A stretch of DNA of 64,000 nt from Synechococcus lacustris (GTDB lineage: Bacteria > Cyanobacteriota > Cyanobacteriia > PCC-6307 > Cyanobiaceae): positions 1-64,000 of the forward strand of contig CAJAQB010000002.1 of NCBI GenBank assembly GCA_903943975.1, given 5' to 3'. A model generated the notes under the pieces. That model ran no database searches and was not told the DNA's origin. It saw only the letters and a program-made list of their open reading frames with translations. Made by a program: the position numbers and the translations under genes. Below, in pieces: positions 1-6,931 of the stretch (position 1 is the stretch's first letter; every line of letters starts with the position of its first letter).

Positions 1-73
1 CGCTAAACCGATAGGCCTTGGGCAGGCGCACAGCCTGGCTGCGACCCGACTGAAAAAGGCGAGCGGTGTCCAT
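1..73 (-). CDS. vapB: VapB-type antitoxin, N-terminal part (cut by window edge)
   Basis: Reading leftward from an ATG at 73-71, the first 24 codons give MDTARLFQSG followed by RSQAVRLPKAYRF. The 'ARLF.SGRSQAVRLPK' signature is that of AbrB/SpoVT-fold VapB antitoxins, which bind their own promoter and neutralise a PIN-domain RNase toxin. The rest of the gene, and any vapC downstream of it, lies outside the window. In-frame GTG codons just upstream (for example at 82) are alternative starts. The exported-protein gene starting near 100 diverges from it, so the two share a very short promoter region. The family call is firm; the gene's completeness cannot be judged. Confidence 0.75.
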   Translation of the reverse strand, partial: MDTARLFQSGRSQAVRLPKAYRFS

Positions 74-99
74 GGCTGCCACCTTGATGGTATCCACCA

Positions 100-918
100 A
101 TGGTAGCAACCATTTGTCTGCATGCTTCCTGGGTCAAGCTGCTTGCAGCTCTGATGACAGGTCAAGTGCTGCTGCAAGGAACTAGGGGCCGCTTGGCCGC
201 TGTGGCAAGCAGCCTGGCGGCCTTGGCACTCGTGCTGCCACCTGCGGCAATGGCCGCTGATGGCTATTGGTTGGATCAGTACAACGCCCTGCTGTTCATG
301 GGCTTACTGAGGTTGGATGCCGAGCTGGGCGAGATGCGCCAGAAAGGTGCCGAGGTGGTGATGCTGCAGGCCGACAGCCTGCCTGATCCAATGTTGCGCT
401 GGATTGCCTGGCGAGCTAAGCGCGCTGGCCTAAAACCCGTCGCTTGGATTCAACGCCCCTCCCAGGCAAATCTGAAACGGGTCGGTCAGCTCGTTGCATT
501 TGAAGCTTTGCAGGTGGATGATCACTTTTTTTCCTCTCCACCCGTGGAGATCGCACGGCTAAGGGCTGATCTGGCTCCAAGACAGCTGTGGTGCTCCTTT
601 CAGCCAGGCCAGTATTCCTGGCATGCGGCTCGCCACTGTGACCATGTCGATATTCAGGTTTATCGAAAGGATTGCCTTAACACCTCCAACGTGGCGTATG
701 AGTTGGGTATTGCTGGCCAGCGCAATACTGCAGTTGCTGTTTATCACGACGGTTCTAAGATCGATGACCGTCGCCTAAACTGCAACCGTGAGCAGTTTAG
801 GCGGATCGGAAATCGCCTGTTTGTATTCAAGTGGAAAAACCCTGAGCATTGGCTTACGCCAATCACTAGGGCTTTCTGGAATGGGCTTTCGTACCTGCGT
901 TCAAATCAACAAGGCTGA
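100..918 (+). CDS. exported protein of unknown function
   Basis: A 272-residue product. An internal ATG at 154 gives a cleaner signal peptide: a basic start, a hydrophobic core and a cleavage-like AMA-AD about 35 residues on, so 154 may be the real start. The mature part alternates predicted strands and helices (GAEVVMLQAD, GLKPVAWIQR, ALQVDDHF, HVDIQVYRKD), which resembles a TIM-barrel glycosidase-like fold, but no catalytic motif is recognised. Three Cys (QLWCSF, RHCDHV, KDCLN) plus a later LNCNR could form disulfides in the periplasm. The 3' end overlaps the convergent HTH gene by 13 nt. The coding region contains a 12-bp perfect inverted repeat at 772-803. Function is not assigned. Confidence 0.6.
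   Translation: MVATICLHASWVKLLAALMTGQVLLQGTRGRLAAVASSLAALALVLPPAAMAADGYWLDQYNALLFMGLLRLDAELGEMRQKGAEVVMLQADSLPDPMLRWIAWRAKRAGLKPVAWIQRPSQANLKRVGQLVAFEALQVDDHFFSSPPVEIARLRADLAPRQLWCSFQPGQYSWHAARHCDHVDIQVYRKDCLNTSNVAYELGIAGQRNTAVAVYHDGSKIDDRRLNCNREQFRRIGNRLFVFKWKNPEHWLTPITRAFWNGLSYLRSNQQG
772..803. repeat. 12-bp perfect inverted repeat inside coding sequence
   Basis: Left arm CGCCTAAACTGC (772-783) and right arm GCAGTTTAGGCG (792-803) are perfect reverse complements around an 8-nt loop. It lies in codons near the 3' end of the exported-protein gene. The octamer GTTTAGGC from the right arm occurs again at about 1744-1751. The arms lack the GTTRRRY/RYYYAAC core of integron attC sites. Confidence 0.8.
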
Positions 919-1538
919 TCTAAGCCATAGCTACGACTGACCACACCGCCGTTGGGACCCAGCAGGAACTTTTGCTGGGAACCGCTTACCTGCATCCAGG
1001 CCCCTGTCAAACGCCCCTCGAAGCTGACAGTACAACGCTGTGGATTAACACCGTACTGGTCGTACCAGGTACGCTCCCGCCGGCTCCAATTCAAAAATCC
1101 CTTAGCGCTGAAACGCTTAAGCTCACGGGCTGACCATAGTTCTGCTTCCTCACGGTTGTTGCAGAAACCCTTGTTAACTTCACGGACGCCGTACACCGCA
1201 GGCATGTAGCGAATGGTAAGAAAAGGATCAATCGGCTGATCGGCCCACTGCTCCCAGGCTAAACGCTCCAGCTCTAATTGAGCTTCTGCTGCGGCTTGAT
1301 CAAGCTGTAAGCAACGCTGCAGTTCAGCTGGATCTGGCCTTAGCTCAGTGATCAGCTTCTGGAGCCAGTGATCACTGAGCGGCTCCCCAAGCTCAAAGAC
1401 ACGGATCAGGCCACCCACCTTGGAGATATTGCTGGCGCCGAGACGCGCCGCTAGTTGACCCGGACGTAGGTCACGCTCTTGACGCAGAGCGGCCAAATAA
1501 CGCGACAGATGGGTGGTGCGCCGAACGTAAATAGACAT
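906..1538 (-). CDS. HTH-domain protein of unknown function
   Basis: A 210-residue soluble protein. Residues about 10-60 (RYLAALRQERDLRPGQLAARLG, then an acidic/aliphatic helix) look like a XRE/Cro-type helix-turn-helix. The remaining two thirds are rich in Trp, Arg and Glu and match no family I can name. It converges on and overlaps the exported-protein gene by 13 nt. Its upstream side faces a 420-bp gap containing a large imperfect inverted repeat. It is probably a DNA-binding regulator, possibly of the neighbouring accessory genes, but that is inference. Confidence 0.6.
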   Translation of the reverse strand: MSIYVRRTTHLSRYLAALRQERDLRPGQLAARLGASNISKVGGLIRVFELGEPLSDHWLQKLITELRPDPAELQRCLQLDQAAAEAQLELERLAWEQWADQPIDPFLTIRYMPAVYGVREVNKGFCNNREEAELWSARELKRFSAKGFLNWSRRERTWYDQYGVNPQRCTVSFEGRLTGAWMQVSGSQQKFLLGPNGGVVSRSYGLDQPC

Positions 1539-1958
1539 GATTCATACCAATGGCGTTCCCACTCATCAACCCTTCAGGGTTCCAGGATTGACCACCTTGC
1601 CCAGCAGGAACGGACGGCAGGTTGGTGACCGGCAATCCCCTGGAGGATTAGCGCCGGTACTCGGGATGAACGGAGCGAACTCCTGAAATAAACATAGGTG
1701 CCGAGGGAGCAGAGACCAACAGCTGCCGTGCGAACAACGAAGCGTTTAGGCCTGCATCATGGGATTCAGAGCCCTTCTGAGCGCTTGCTGACCAGCACGC
1801 CGCCCTCAAAGCTCAGATAAAGACGCGTTTCACACAGTAGACACGGTTCAGACCAGCCACTACAGCCTGGACGCAAGGTTTGGCTACAGAGATGTTGCTC
1901 CTGCGAAGCACGCCAACCTGCCGGTTAGGGGAATGCTCAGGGCAGAACGTGTGTCGCC
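1539..1958. other. 420-bp intergenic gap with imperfect inverted repeat
   Basis: No convincing gene was seen. From 1581 to 1644 two arms pair imperfectly around a roughly 14-nt loop: TCCAGG-ATTG-ACCA-CCT-GCC on the left, and on the right the complement with extra unpaired bases. A smaller AACCCT/AGGGTT repeat lies just to its left. The layout (long arms, extrahelical bases, next to an integron-type integrase remnant) recalls attC or attI sites, but the diagnostic GTTRRRY core is missing. Confidence 0.4.
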
Positions 1959-2141
1959 ATGAATTCAGCTGGTCGTCCTCTAGTTAGCGTCTACCGCGAA
2001 GCCCTGATAGCACGTCATTATGCCCACCGAACCATCGACACCTACGAGCGTTGGCTGTGGCGCTTCCTACGCTATCACCAGCTACGCCATCCCGGGTGCA
2101 CTTGGCTCAGGCCAAATCGTGACTATCTACGCTCTGCCTGA
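1959..2141 (+). pseudogene. integron-integrase-like tyrosine recombinase, N-terminal remnant
   Basis: Sixty residues. The stretch REALIARHYAHRTIDTYERW continuing LWRFLRYHQLRHP matches the SAM-like N-terminal domain of IntI-type tyrosine recombinases (compare [20 protein letters not shown]...FIRFHGVRHP in IntI1). Homology stops right after RHP. The catalytic R-H-R-H-Y domain of about 250 residues is absent, and the ORF runs into the 3' end of the convergent metallo-beta-lactamase-fold gene (overlap 2107-2141). It is therefore a decayed or recombined fragment. IntI versus another XerC-like branch cannot be settled from 60 residues. Confidence 0.65.
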
Positions 2142-3222
2142 GAAGCTGCCGATACCTGGCGAGCTCACCTTTGTCCAGGGACCATGCGGTGGCTGTTTGA
2201 CCCAGTGCACCGAGATCCAGACGTGTACCAACACCAGCGTAGAGGTCACGGTTGCCGAAGGCGGCCTGCAGCACCTTGAACGTAGGCTCACCGGTGCAGT
2301 GGCCAGGAGCGATGTAGTTCACCTTGTAGGTGTCATGTAGCTCGCTGGCTACCCGGGCGATCTCTTTGTCATTGGCGACTACCAGATGGAAGCCACCTGC
2401 AACAAGTTGGATGCGGGGATTGATCTTCGCTGCTTCCGCCACGATGTTTTCAATACCGGCATGGGAGCAGCCCACCACCAGCACAGCGCCATCAGGAGTG
2501 TCGAGCACAAGGGAGAGCTCGCGCAACTCAAGTGTACCCGGCTTGTCAGACACCTTGGCGATCAGATGAACGCCAGGCGCGATTTCCGTATTTCGATCGA
2601 TAAGCCGGAAATCGGCATTGGGCCAGGCACTGCCGAAGCGCATCACCTTGGGCGGTCGACCTGCGTAGTAACGCTGTTCTGCAGGAAGAGATTCATCCTT
2701 GCGGTAGAAGGTACTGGGCAGGTCAGCCCCGTAGACACCGAATCCTTCCTTTGGTGCATAGATAGGCACCTTGGGATTCACGCTGAGTAGCTTGGCCAAG
2801 CCTCCCATGTGATCGCCATGACGGTGGGAAAGAACCACGAGATCGACCTTGGAGAGATCGACGCGACTGGACTTTGCATTAGCCGCGAAGAGCGGACCGT
2901 TATTGCCTGTGTCAAACAGAATGCGTTTGCCACCGAATTCCACCAGTGCTGAATAGCCCCAGTCCTTCTGAAAGGTGGAGGACTTGCCGAATGCGTCGTA
3001 GAGAACGGTGATTCGGGGCGATGTGCTAACTACGGAATTCGCCAGGGACGAGCCATTGGGTTCCGGCAGGTAAGCAGATTGGACTGAAGGGCTGGGCGAA
3101 TGCCAGCGCACCGCAGCAGAGAGCGGCGATCCCAGGATGGCTAGGCCAAGCCCCAGTACCAGAGCTAAGGCCCCAAGAAGAAATCGGCGCCAACGCTGAT
3201 AGAGAAAAGAAGAGGTTCTCAT
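2107..3222 (-). CDS. exported metallo-beta-lactamase-fold protein
   Basis: A 371-residue protein with a signal anchor (hydrophobic residues about 14-36, SPLSAA end). It carries the MBL metal motif LSHRHGDHMGG with H133, H135, D137 and H138, then GCSHAG, GGFHLV and PGHCTGE as later ligands. The arrangement matches the branch annotated as dihydropterin-aminobenzene-phosphate synthase-like hydrolases, whose physiological substrate is generally uncertain; a periplasmic location is inferred from the N-terminus. The start codon overlaps the stop of the upstream Cys-rich membrane protein (ATGA), so the pair should be co-translated. Its 3' end covers the end of the integrase remnant. Confidence 0.85.
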   Translation of the reverse strand: MRTSSFLYQRWRRFLLGALALVLGLGLAILGSPLSAAVRWHSPSPSVQSAYLPEPNGSSLANSVVSTSPRITVLYDAFGKSSTFQKDWGYSALVEFGGKRILFDTGNNGPLFAANAKSSRVDLSKVDLVVLSHRHGDHMGGLAKLLSVNPKVPIYAPKEGFGVYGADLPSTFYRKDESLPAEQRYYAGRPPKVMRFGSAWPNADFRLIDRNTEIAPGVHLIAKVSDKPGTLELRELSLVLDTPDGAVLVVGCSHAGIENIVAEAAKINPRIQLVAGGFHLVVANDKEIARVASELHDTYKVNYIAPGHCTGEPTFKVLQAAFGNRDLYAGVGTRLDLGALGQTATAWSLDKGELARYRQLLRQSVDSHDLA

Positions 3223-3473
3223 GCTGCTTCACCTGCCCTGGCAGGATCAGAGGTGGTGGCTGATGCTTGAGTCGTAACCAGGTCAGTGCCTAGACCCATC
3301 GCCACAGCAAGGGTGATACCACCGATCCAGAGCATGGGCCGGGAAATGGCCGCAGGCGCTCCGTGGGCCACTGCTTGAAGCACGGCAGGTGTACAGCAGG
3401 GACAAAAAACGCCCTCGATCAAAGCCATAGGAGCAGCACAGGTCGGTCGTGCCGTCATCCTGTGGCAAGGCAT
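3219..3473 (-). CDS. small Cys-rich membrane protein, coupled to the MBL gene
   Basis: Eighty-four residues, or about 69 from the internal Met16. Two hydrophobic stretches are seen: MALIEGVFCPCCTPAVLQ with a CPCC motif, and PMLWIGGITLAVAMGLGTDL. Two further Cys precede them (MPCHR, PTCAA). Paired Cys in or next to a membrane segment recall small mercury/metal transport proteins such as MerE/MerT, but similarity is only at motif level. The stop overlaps the MBL start by 4 nt, a strong sign of real translation. Unknown function. Confidence 0.5.
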   Translation of the reverse strand: MPCHRMTARPTCAAPMALIEGVFCPCCTPAVLQAVAHGAPAAISRPMLWIGGITLAVAMGLGTDLVTTQASATTSDPARAGEAA

Positions 3474-3797
3474 GGCCGAGCAGAGGTAATCCGAACCACC
3501 CTCCGACTGGTACCTGGCAACACCGGCAACAACTTCAACTGATCAGGTCTTTGTGAACCCAGGGCTGACTGAAAGTCAAATCACCCCGTTTCTACGGCGC
3601 TGACGCCAACCAAGTCGAGCATTCGGCTGATGTCGTGCGCTACAGCCATCAAACAAACTACAAGCCAGCTTGAAGCAGTGCCATATTGCTGCTGCGAACG
3701 AACGCCGAGCCGCTGGCTGTCGTCCTTCGCGCTACGGGCTTGCAATGAAATCCCCACAGGAGAAAGACTGAACCACATCAGAACAGCCGACTGATAC
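3474..3797. other. 324-bp gap without recognised gene
   Basis: A 101-codon leftward reading frame (3581-3886) crosses this stretch and the start of the GHKL gene. Its C-terminal part is fairly hydrophobic (WLVVCLMAVAHDISRMLDLV) and could be a decayed transposase or membrane fragment, but no family match was recognised. An AGGAGA element at about 3761 is about 30 nt upstream of the GHKL start, too far for an ordinary ribosome binding site. Confidence 0.35.
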
Positions 3798-4835
3798 ATG
3801 ACCCTCAAGACCCAGGGCTGGCTGGCCATCAGCACAGAAGGCTTTGCTTCGATGAATGCGGCACGGCCGCCGGAGCACCTGATCAAGGAACTGGTGCAGA
3901 ACTCCCTTGACTCCTTCAGAGAAGGGCAGCCGGGGCGGATCCAGCTCAGCTACGGCCACTGGGGTGAGCATTTTCTGGTGGACTGTCAAGACAACGGCTC
4001 CGGGATCGACAACCTCGCCGATCTGCGGGTGGTGTATCTCACCCATAAAACCGACAGCCACCTCAAGCGGGGCCGCTTTGGTAGGGGGTTCAAGGAGGCG
4101 CTGTGCATCGCTGAACAGGCCCGGGTGGTGAGCGGCTATCAGCAGCTGGAGTTTTTACGGGAGAACAATGAGCGCATCACCCGGCAAGCCAGCCTGTCAG
4201 ACCCCCTGGCCGGCACCCGCGTGAGCATGCAGATGCCCTGGCCGGCTGAAATCAGCGAGCAGCTCGATCGTTACTTTGCCCGTTTTCTAGTGCCAGACGG
4301 GATCGAGCTAGAGGTGAACGGCGTGCTGATCTCCCACCGCTGCACCACCCATTGCATTAGCGCCAGCCTCAGCACTGAGGTGTACGACACCAATAGCCAA
4401 AGCTGGAAAAAACCCAACCGCAAGACCACAATTCATCTGGTGCCCACCGGCCCAGATGAAACATGCAGCATCTATGAGATGGGGATTCCGGTGGCCGCCC
4501 TGGATTGGAGCGTGCCCTACCACTGTGATATCCAGCAGAGGGTGCCGATGAACCCCAACCGAGATGCGGTGTCTAGTGGCTATCCGCTCAAGCTCCATAT
4601 CGCCTGCTTGCCAACCCTGCTCGAGGGCATGGATGGGGACACTGTGAAGCAGGACTGGGTGGGCACCGCCGGCCGTCGCTGCGGGGAAGATGTGCAACGA
4701 CGCATCATCGAACGGGCCTTTGGAGCCATCGGCTGGAGCCGGCCGGTGCCATCTACCTCTGGTCTCCGGAGGTGGCTTGATGCAGAGACTGAGTCAGCTC
4801 CGGAAAGGCCACCAGGATGGCGCGGTCCTCGGTGA
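3798..4835 (+). CDS. GHKL (Bergerat-fold) ATPase, probably C-terminally truncated
   Basis: A 345-residue protein with a clear GHKL ATP-binding fold: N box ELVQNSLDS (E31, N35, D38), G1 box DNGSGI (65-70) and G2 box RGRFGRGFKEAL (91-102). A second domain follows, with a 'VPMNPNRDAVSS' segment like the transducer region of Hsp90/topoisomerase VI B-like proteins. From about residue 319 the frame runs antisense over the end of the PIN toxin gene (overlap 4753-4835), and the last 25 residues look like non-native sequence. Proteins of this type often sit in phage or defence islands; here no partner gene is left. ATP binding is well supported, the biological role is unknown. Confidence 0.75.
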   Translation: MTLKTQGWLAISTEGFASMNAARPPEHLIKELVQNSLDSFREGQPGRIQLSYGHWGEHFLVDCQDNGSGIDNLADLRVVYLTHKTDSHLKRGRFGRGFKEALCIAEQARVVSGYQQLEFLRENNERITRQASLSDPLAGTRVSMQMPWPAEISEQLDRYFARFLVPDGIELEVNGVLISHRCTTHCISASLSTEVYDTNSQSWKKPNRKTTIHLVPTGPDETCSIYEMGIPVAALDWSVPYHCDIQQRVPMNPNRDAVSSGYPLKLHIACLPTLLEGMDGDTVKQDWVGTAGRRCGEDVQRRIIERAFGAIGWSRPVPSTSGLRRWLDAETESAPERPPGWRGPR

Positions 4836-5166
4836 TAAGCGGTACGCCCAACTGTTGGGCAGCGGCGACGAACTCACAGTCGTAGGCACTGCAGCTGCTG
4901 GTGGTCACCAGATGCAGCACCTGGTCTGTGCTCACCGGTTCGTTGTGAGCAGCAAGGATCTCCTCGGCTTCCTGCATCAGCGCAACGGCTTGAGAAAGGA
5001 GAAGGCGATCACGCCGCAGGTAGCCGGTGAGCACATTGCGAAACTCGCTGCGCCAGAGCGGCGGGGCCGCCCACTGGGGTTGCTGATCCAGAAGTGCCTC
5101 CGCCAAGTCTGTCTTGGCTCCGGGGAGCAGCAGATAGGCCAGCACGTTGGTGTCTACAACGATCAA
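4753..5166 (-). CDS. vapC: PIN-domain toxin, VapC/FitB type
   Basis: A 137-residue PIN-domain endoribonuclease. The acidic metal-binding residues are D5 (VVDTN), E41 (RSEFRN), D96 (SAYDCEFV) and D114 (TEDRA), all present, so the toxin should be active. It starts with TTG overlapping the antitoxin stop (TTGA), the usual antitoxin-first translational coupling. VapC-type toxins cleave tRNA or rRNA when the antitoxin is lost. The 3' end overlaps the GHKL ATPase gene on the opposite strand by 83 bp. Confidence 0.9.
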   Translation of the reverse strand: MIVVDTNVLAYLLLPGAKTDLAEALLDQQPQWAAPPLWRSEFRNVLTGYLRRDRLLLSQAVALMQEAEEILAAHNEPVSTDQVLHLVTTSSCSAYDCEFVAAAQQLGVPLITEDRAILVAFPELTQSLHQATSGDQR

Positions 5167-5408
5167 GGCCGGCCCTCGCGCTTGAACGCATCGATCTCAT
5201 CTGGATCAAAGCTTTGGGGTCCGAGGCTTTCCCTCAAGGCTCTAATCCTGGCTAATTGCCCCTCCACAGATGGATTTGCAGTGCCGAGACCGGCCTCTAA
5301 ACAAACAATCGCCTCGTTATTGAGGCTGCGCCTGTGGCGCTTTGCGGCAGCAGCTAGCCGGGCGTGGAGCGCATCTGGCAGGTTCTTGAGGGTGATGCTC
5401 TTGGCCAT
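5163..5408 (-). CDS. FitA/VapB-like ribbon-helix-helix antitoxin
   Basis: Eighty-one residues. The N-terminus (SITLKNLPDALHARLAAAAK, then RHRRSLNNEAIVCLE) is a ribbon-helix-helix DNA-binding domain of the FitA type. The C-terminal part (DPDEIDAFKREGRP) is the acidic toxin-binding tail that occupies the PIN active site. It is the first gene of the pair and overlaps the toxin start by 4 nt. A 24-bp near-palindrome lies 27-50 bp upstream and is the likely autoregulatory operator. Confidence 0.88.
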   Translation of the reverse strand: MAKSITLKNLPDALHARLAAAAKRHRRSLNNEAIVCLEAGLGTANPSVEGQLARIRALRESLGPQSFDPDEIDAFKREGRP

Positions 5409-5434
5409 GGCAGAGGCAGATCTGGCAACGGTTA

Positions 5435-5458
5435 AACCATTATGGATCCATTATGGTT
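5435..5458. promoter_or_regulatory. palindromic operator of the FitAB/VapBC pair
   Basis: Two half sites AACCATTATGG and CCATTATGGTT flank a central GGATCC. As a 24-bp palindrome it has one mismatched pair in 12. It is 27-50 bp upstream of the antitoxin start, and on the coding strand it contains two CATAAT motifs that could be the -10 box. Size, symmetry and position fit a ribbon-helix-helix repressor site. Confidence 0.65.
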
Positions 5459-5987
5459 GCTAGCCAATAGGGGGGGGCTGCGCTGCTGGCCATCGATGCC
5501 ATAGCGCTGGGCTGGGCCATCGGCTAAGAGCCCATTGGGGCTAGAGCACCGAAACGCTGCAGCCCCTTGTGCCCTGCAGCCTGCGGGCAATTTCAAAGGC
5601 CCGTGCTTTAGGGATAAAGCGCATTTTCTTTACGGGCTTGGCGCGCTTACCAAAGTGCTGAAATTCAGCAACTGGACCGGAGGGAGAAGCCATGGCCATT
5701 AAGGCGAGGAACCCGATATCGCCGCACGGCAGGGGCAATCCCCCCATCGGTGGTTTGCACACATCTCAAGCCAGTATGGGAAATGCTGCAGCACCTCAGC
5801 TCTGAAGATGCGCCTGCAGGTAACTAAAAGGACTGTATGAAGGTACCCCAAAAGGGACGTGGCCCAAACCCCTAACTCTGTCGCATCGCATAACACTCCT
5901 CCCTTCGCCACACCTGCAACGACTAGTATCACCAACTACTCAGCTCCGACGCCATGGGGCGGCACACCCCCTGGATCCAGTTTTGTA
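5459..5987. other. gap between the toxin-antitoxin pair and the LysR pseudogene
   Basis: No firm gene. A leftward ORF (5541-5762; about 50 residues from Met at 5693) ends in a basic stretch (HFGKRAKPVKKMRFIPKARA) and could be a small or truncated protein. It has no ribosome binding site and no recognised family. Another leftward ORF at 5699-5935 looks like chance reading. The stretch reads as decayed accessory DNA. Confidence 0.35.
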
Positions 5988-6854
5988 ATGGTTGAGCTTG
6001 AAGATCTTGCTTCCCTTGATCTCCTGATCTGGCTGCATAGGGGTGAGCTGGCAGCCCAGCGTCTTAATTGCAGTCAAAGCAGTATTTCCCGAAGGGTGAA
6101 TTACTGCATGCAGCTATTTGGAACTGAAATTAATCGAATAAACGGAGAATATCAGGTTGGTGGTCATACGTAACTACTGGAATTAGAGCGGAGAATACAC
6201 CAGCTCTACCGTTTACTTAAAGGCCATGATCTCCGCCTTGAAGCCGACAACTGGTTGGCCCCATTTTTTGTAACTCCAGCCCCAAAAGGATGGATTACAG
6301 GCCTCTATGACAGCATTACCCATCACCGGCCCGTTGAGCTGATGCGTAGCCGGGTGATCGATGCCTACCTCACCAGTTTGAAAATTGAGTTTCCACTACC
6401 CAATGATTCAGACTGGATCCTATTTGATATCTGTAGGATGCCCTGGTCATTGATGGCTGATCGGCAGCATCCCCTTGCCCAGGAAAAGGGTTTAAAGCTT
6501 CATGATGTTGCTCGTTTCCCCAAGCTCACCCTGCCTGAGGGCATCCTGCCTGGCACAGAAATTGCCCTGAAGCAGAGATTTCTTTGGGATGATCCGGTGA
6601 GCATAAGTCGCTACCGCTCGGAGGATTGGGATGGCCGCACTGCCGACCGGGCTAGCCTTATCTATGGCTTCACCTTTACGGAGCTGCTTAAGCCCGAACT
6701 AAATGCGATCGATTTCCCCCTGAATTTAGAAGCTGGAGTGGTGTTGGTGGTCCACAGGGAAGTGGCAGAACAGGGGGCCATCCAGCAGTTGGTGGATCTG
6801 TTGCGTAATCAGGCATCTAGGCTGCGCAGAAATCACCCCTGCCTGCAAATTTGA
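5988..6854 (+). pseudogene. LysR-type transcriptional regulator broken by one in-frame stop
   Basis: The reading frame from ATG 5988 gives an HTH (LLIWLHRGELAAQRLNCSQS, then SISRRV) typical of LysR N-termini. A TAA at 6171-6173 interrupts it, and the same frame continues with no further stop to 6854, giving ligand-binding-domain-like sequence. The complete frame is about 288 codons, the normal LysR size. The downstream part keeps coding quality, so the lesion is recent, a sequencing error, or a recoded stop. CAA or GAA to TAA is a one-base change. Target genes unknown. Confidence 0.75.
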
Positions 6855-6881
6855 TTTGAGCTTGTACTAGTTGCAATGGTG

Positions 6882-6913
6882 GGCAGGTCACGGCATTAGT
6901 GCCGCGACCTGCC
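6882..6913. terminator. hairpin between convergent genes
   Basis: GGCAGGTC-A-CGGCA, loop TTAG, TGCCG-C-GACCTGCC: a 13-bp stem with one A/C mismatch. It lies between the ends of the LysR pseudogene and the RTX gene. A short AT-rich run follows on the + strand, but there is no strong T-tract on either side, so it may work as a bidirectional terminator or an RNA 3'-end stabiliser. Confidence 0.6.
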
Positions 6914-6931
6914 AGAATAAAAGCTAGTTTA

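Noticed and set aside
1581-1644. calling this inverted repeat a true attC site
   Set aside because: The GTTRRRY/RYYYAAC core is not present, so only an attC-like shape can be claimed.
3581-3886. 101-codon leftward ORF before the GHKL gene
   Set aside because: About a third is antisense to the ATPase gene, with no ribosome binding site and no recognised family; noted only as possible decayed DNA.
5541-5762. 73-codon leftward ORF with a basic C-terminus
   Set aside because: No recognisable family, no ribosome binding site, and located in a decayed stretch; kept only as a remark in the gap entry.
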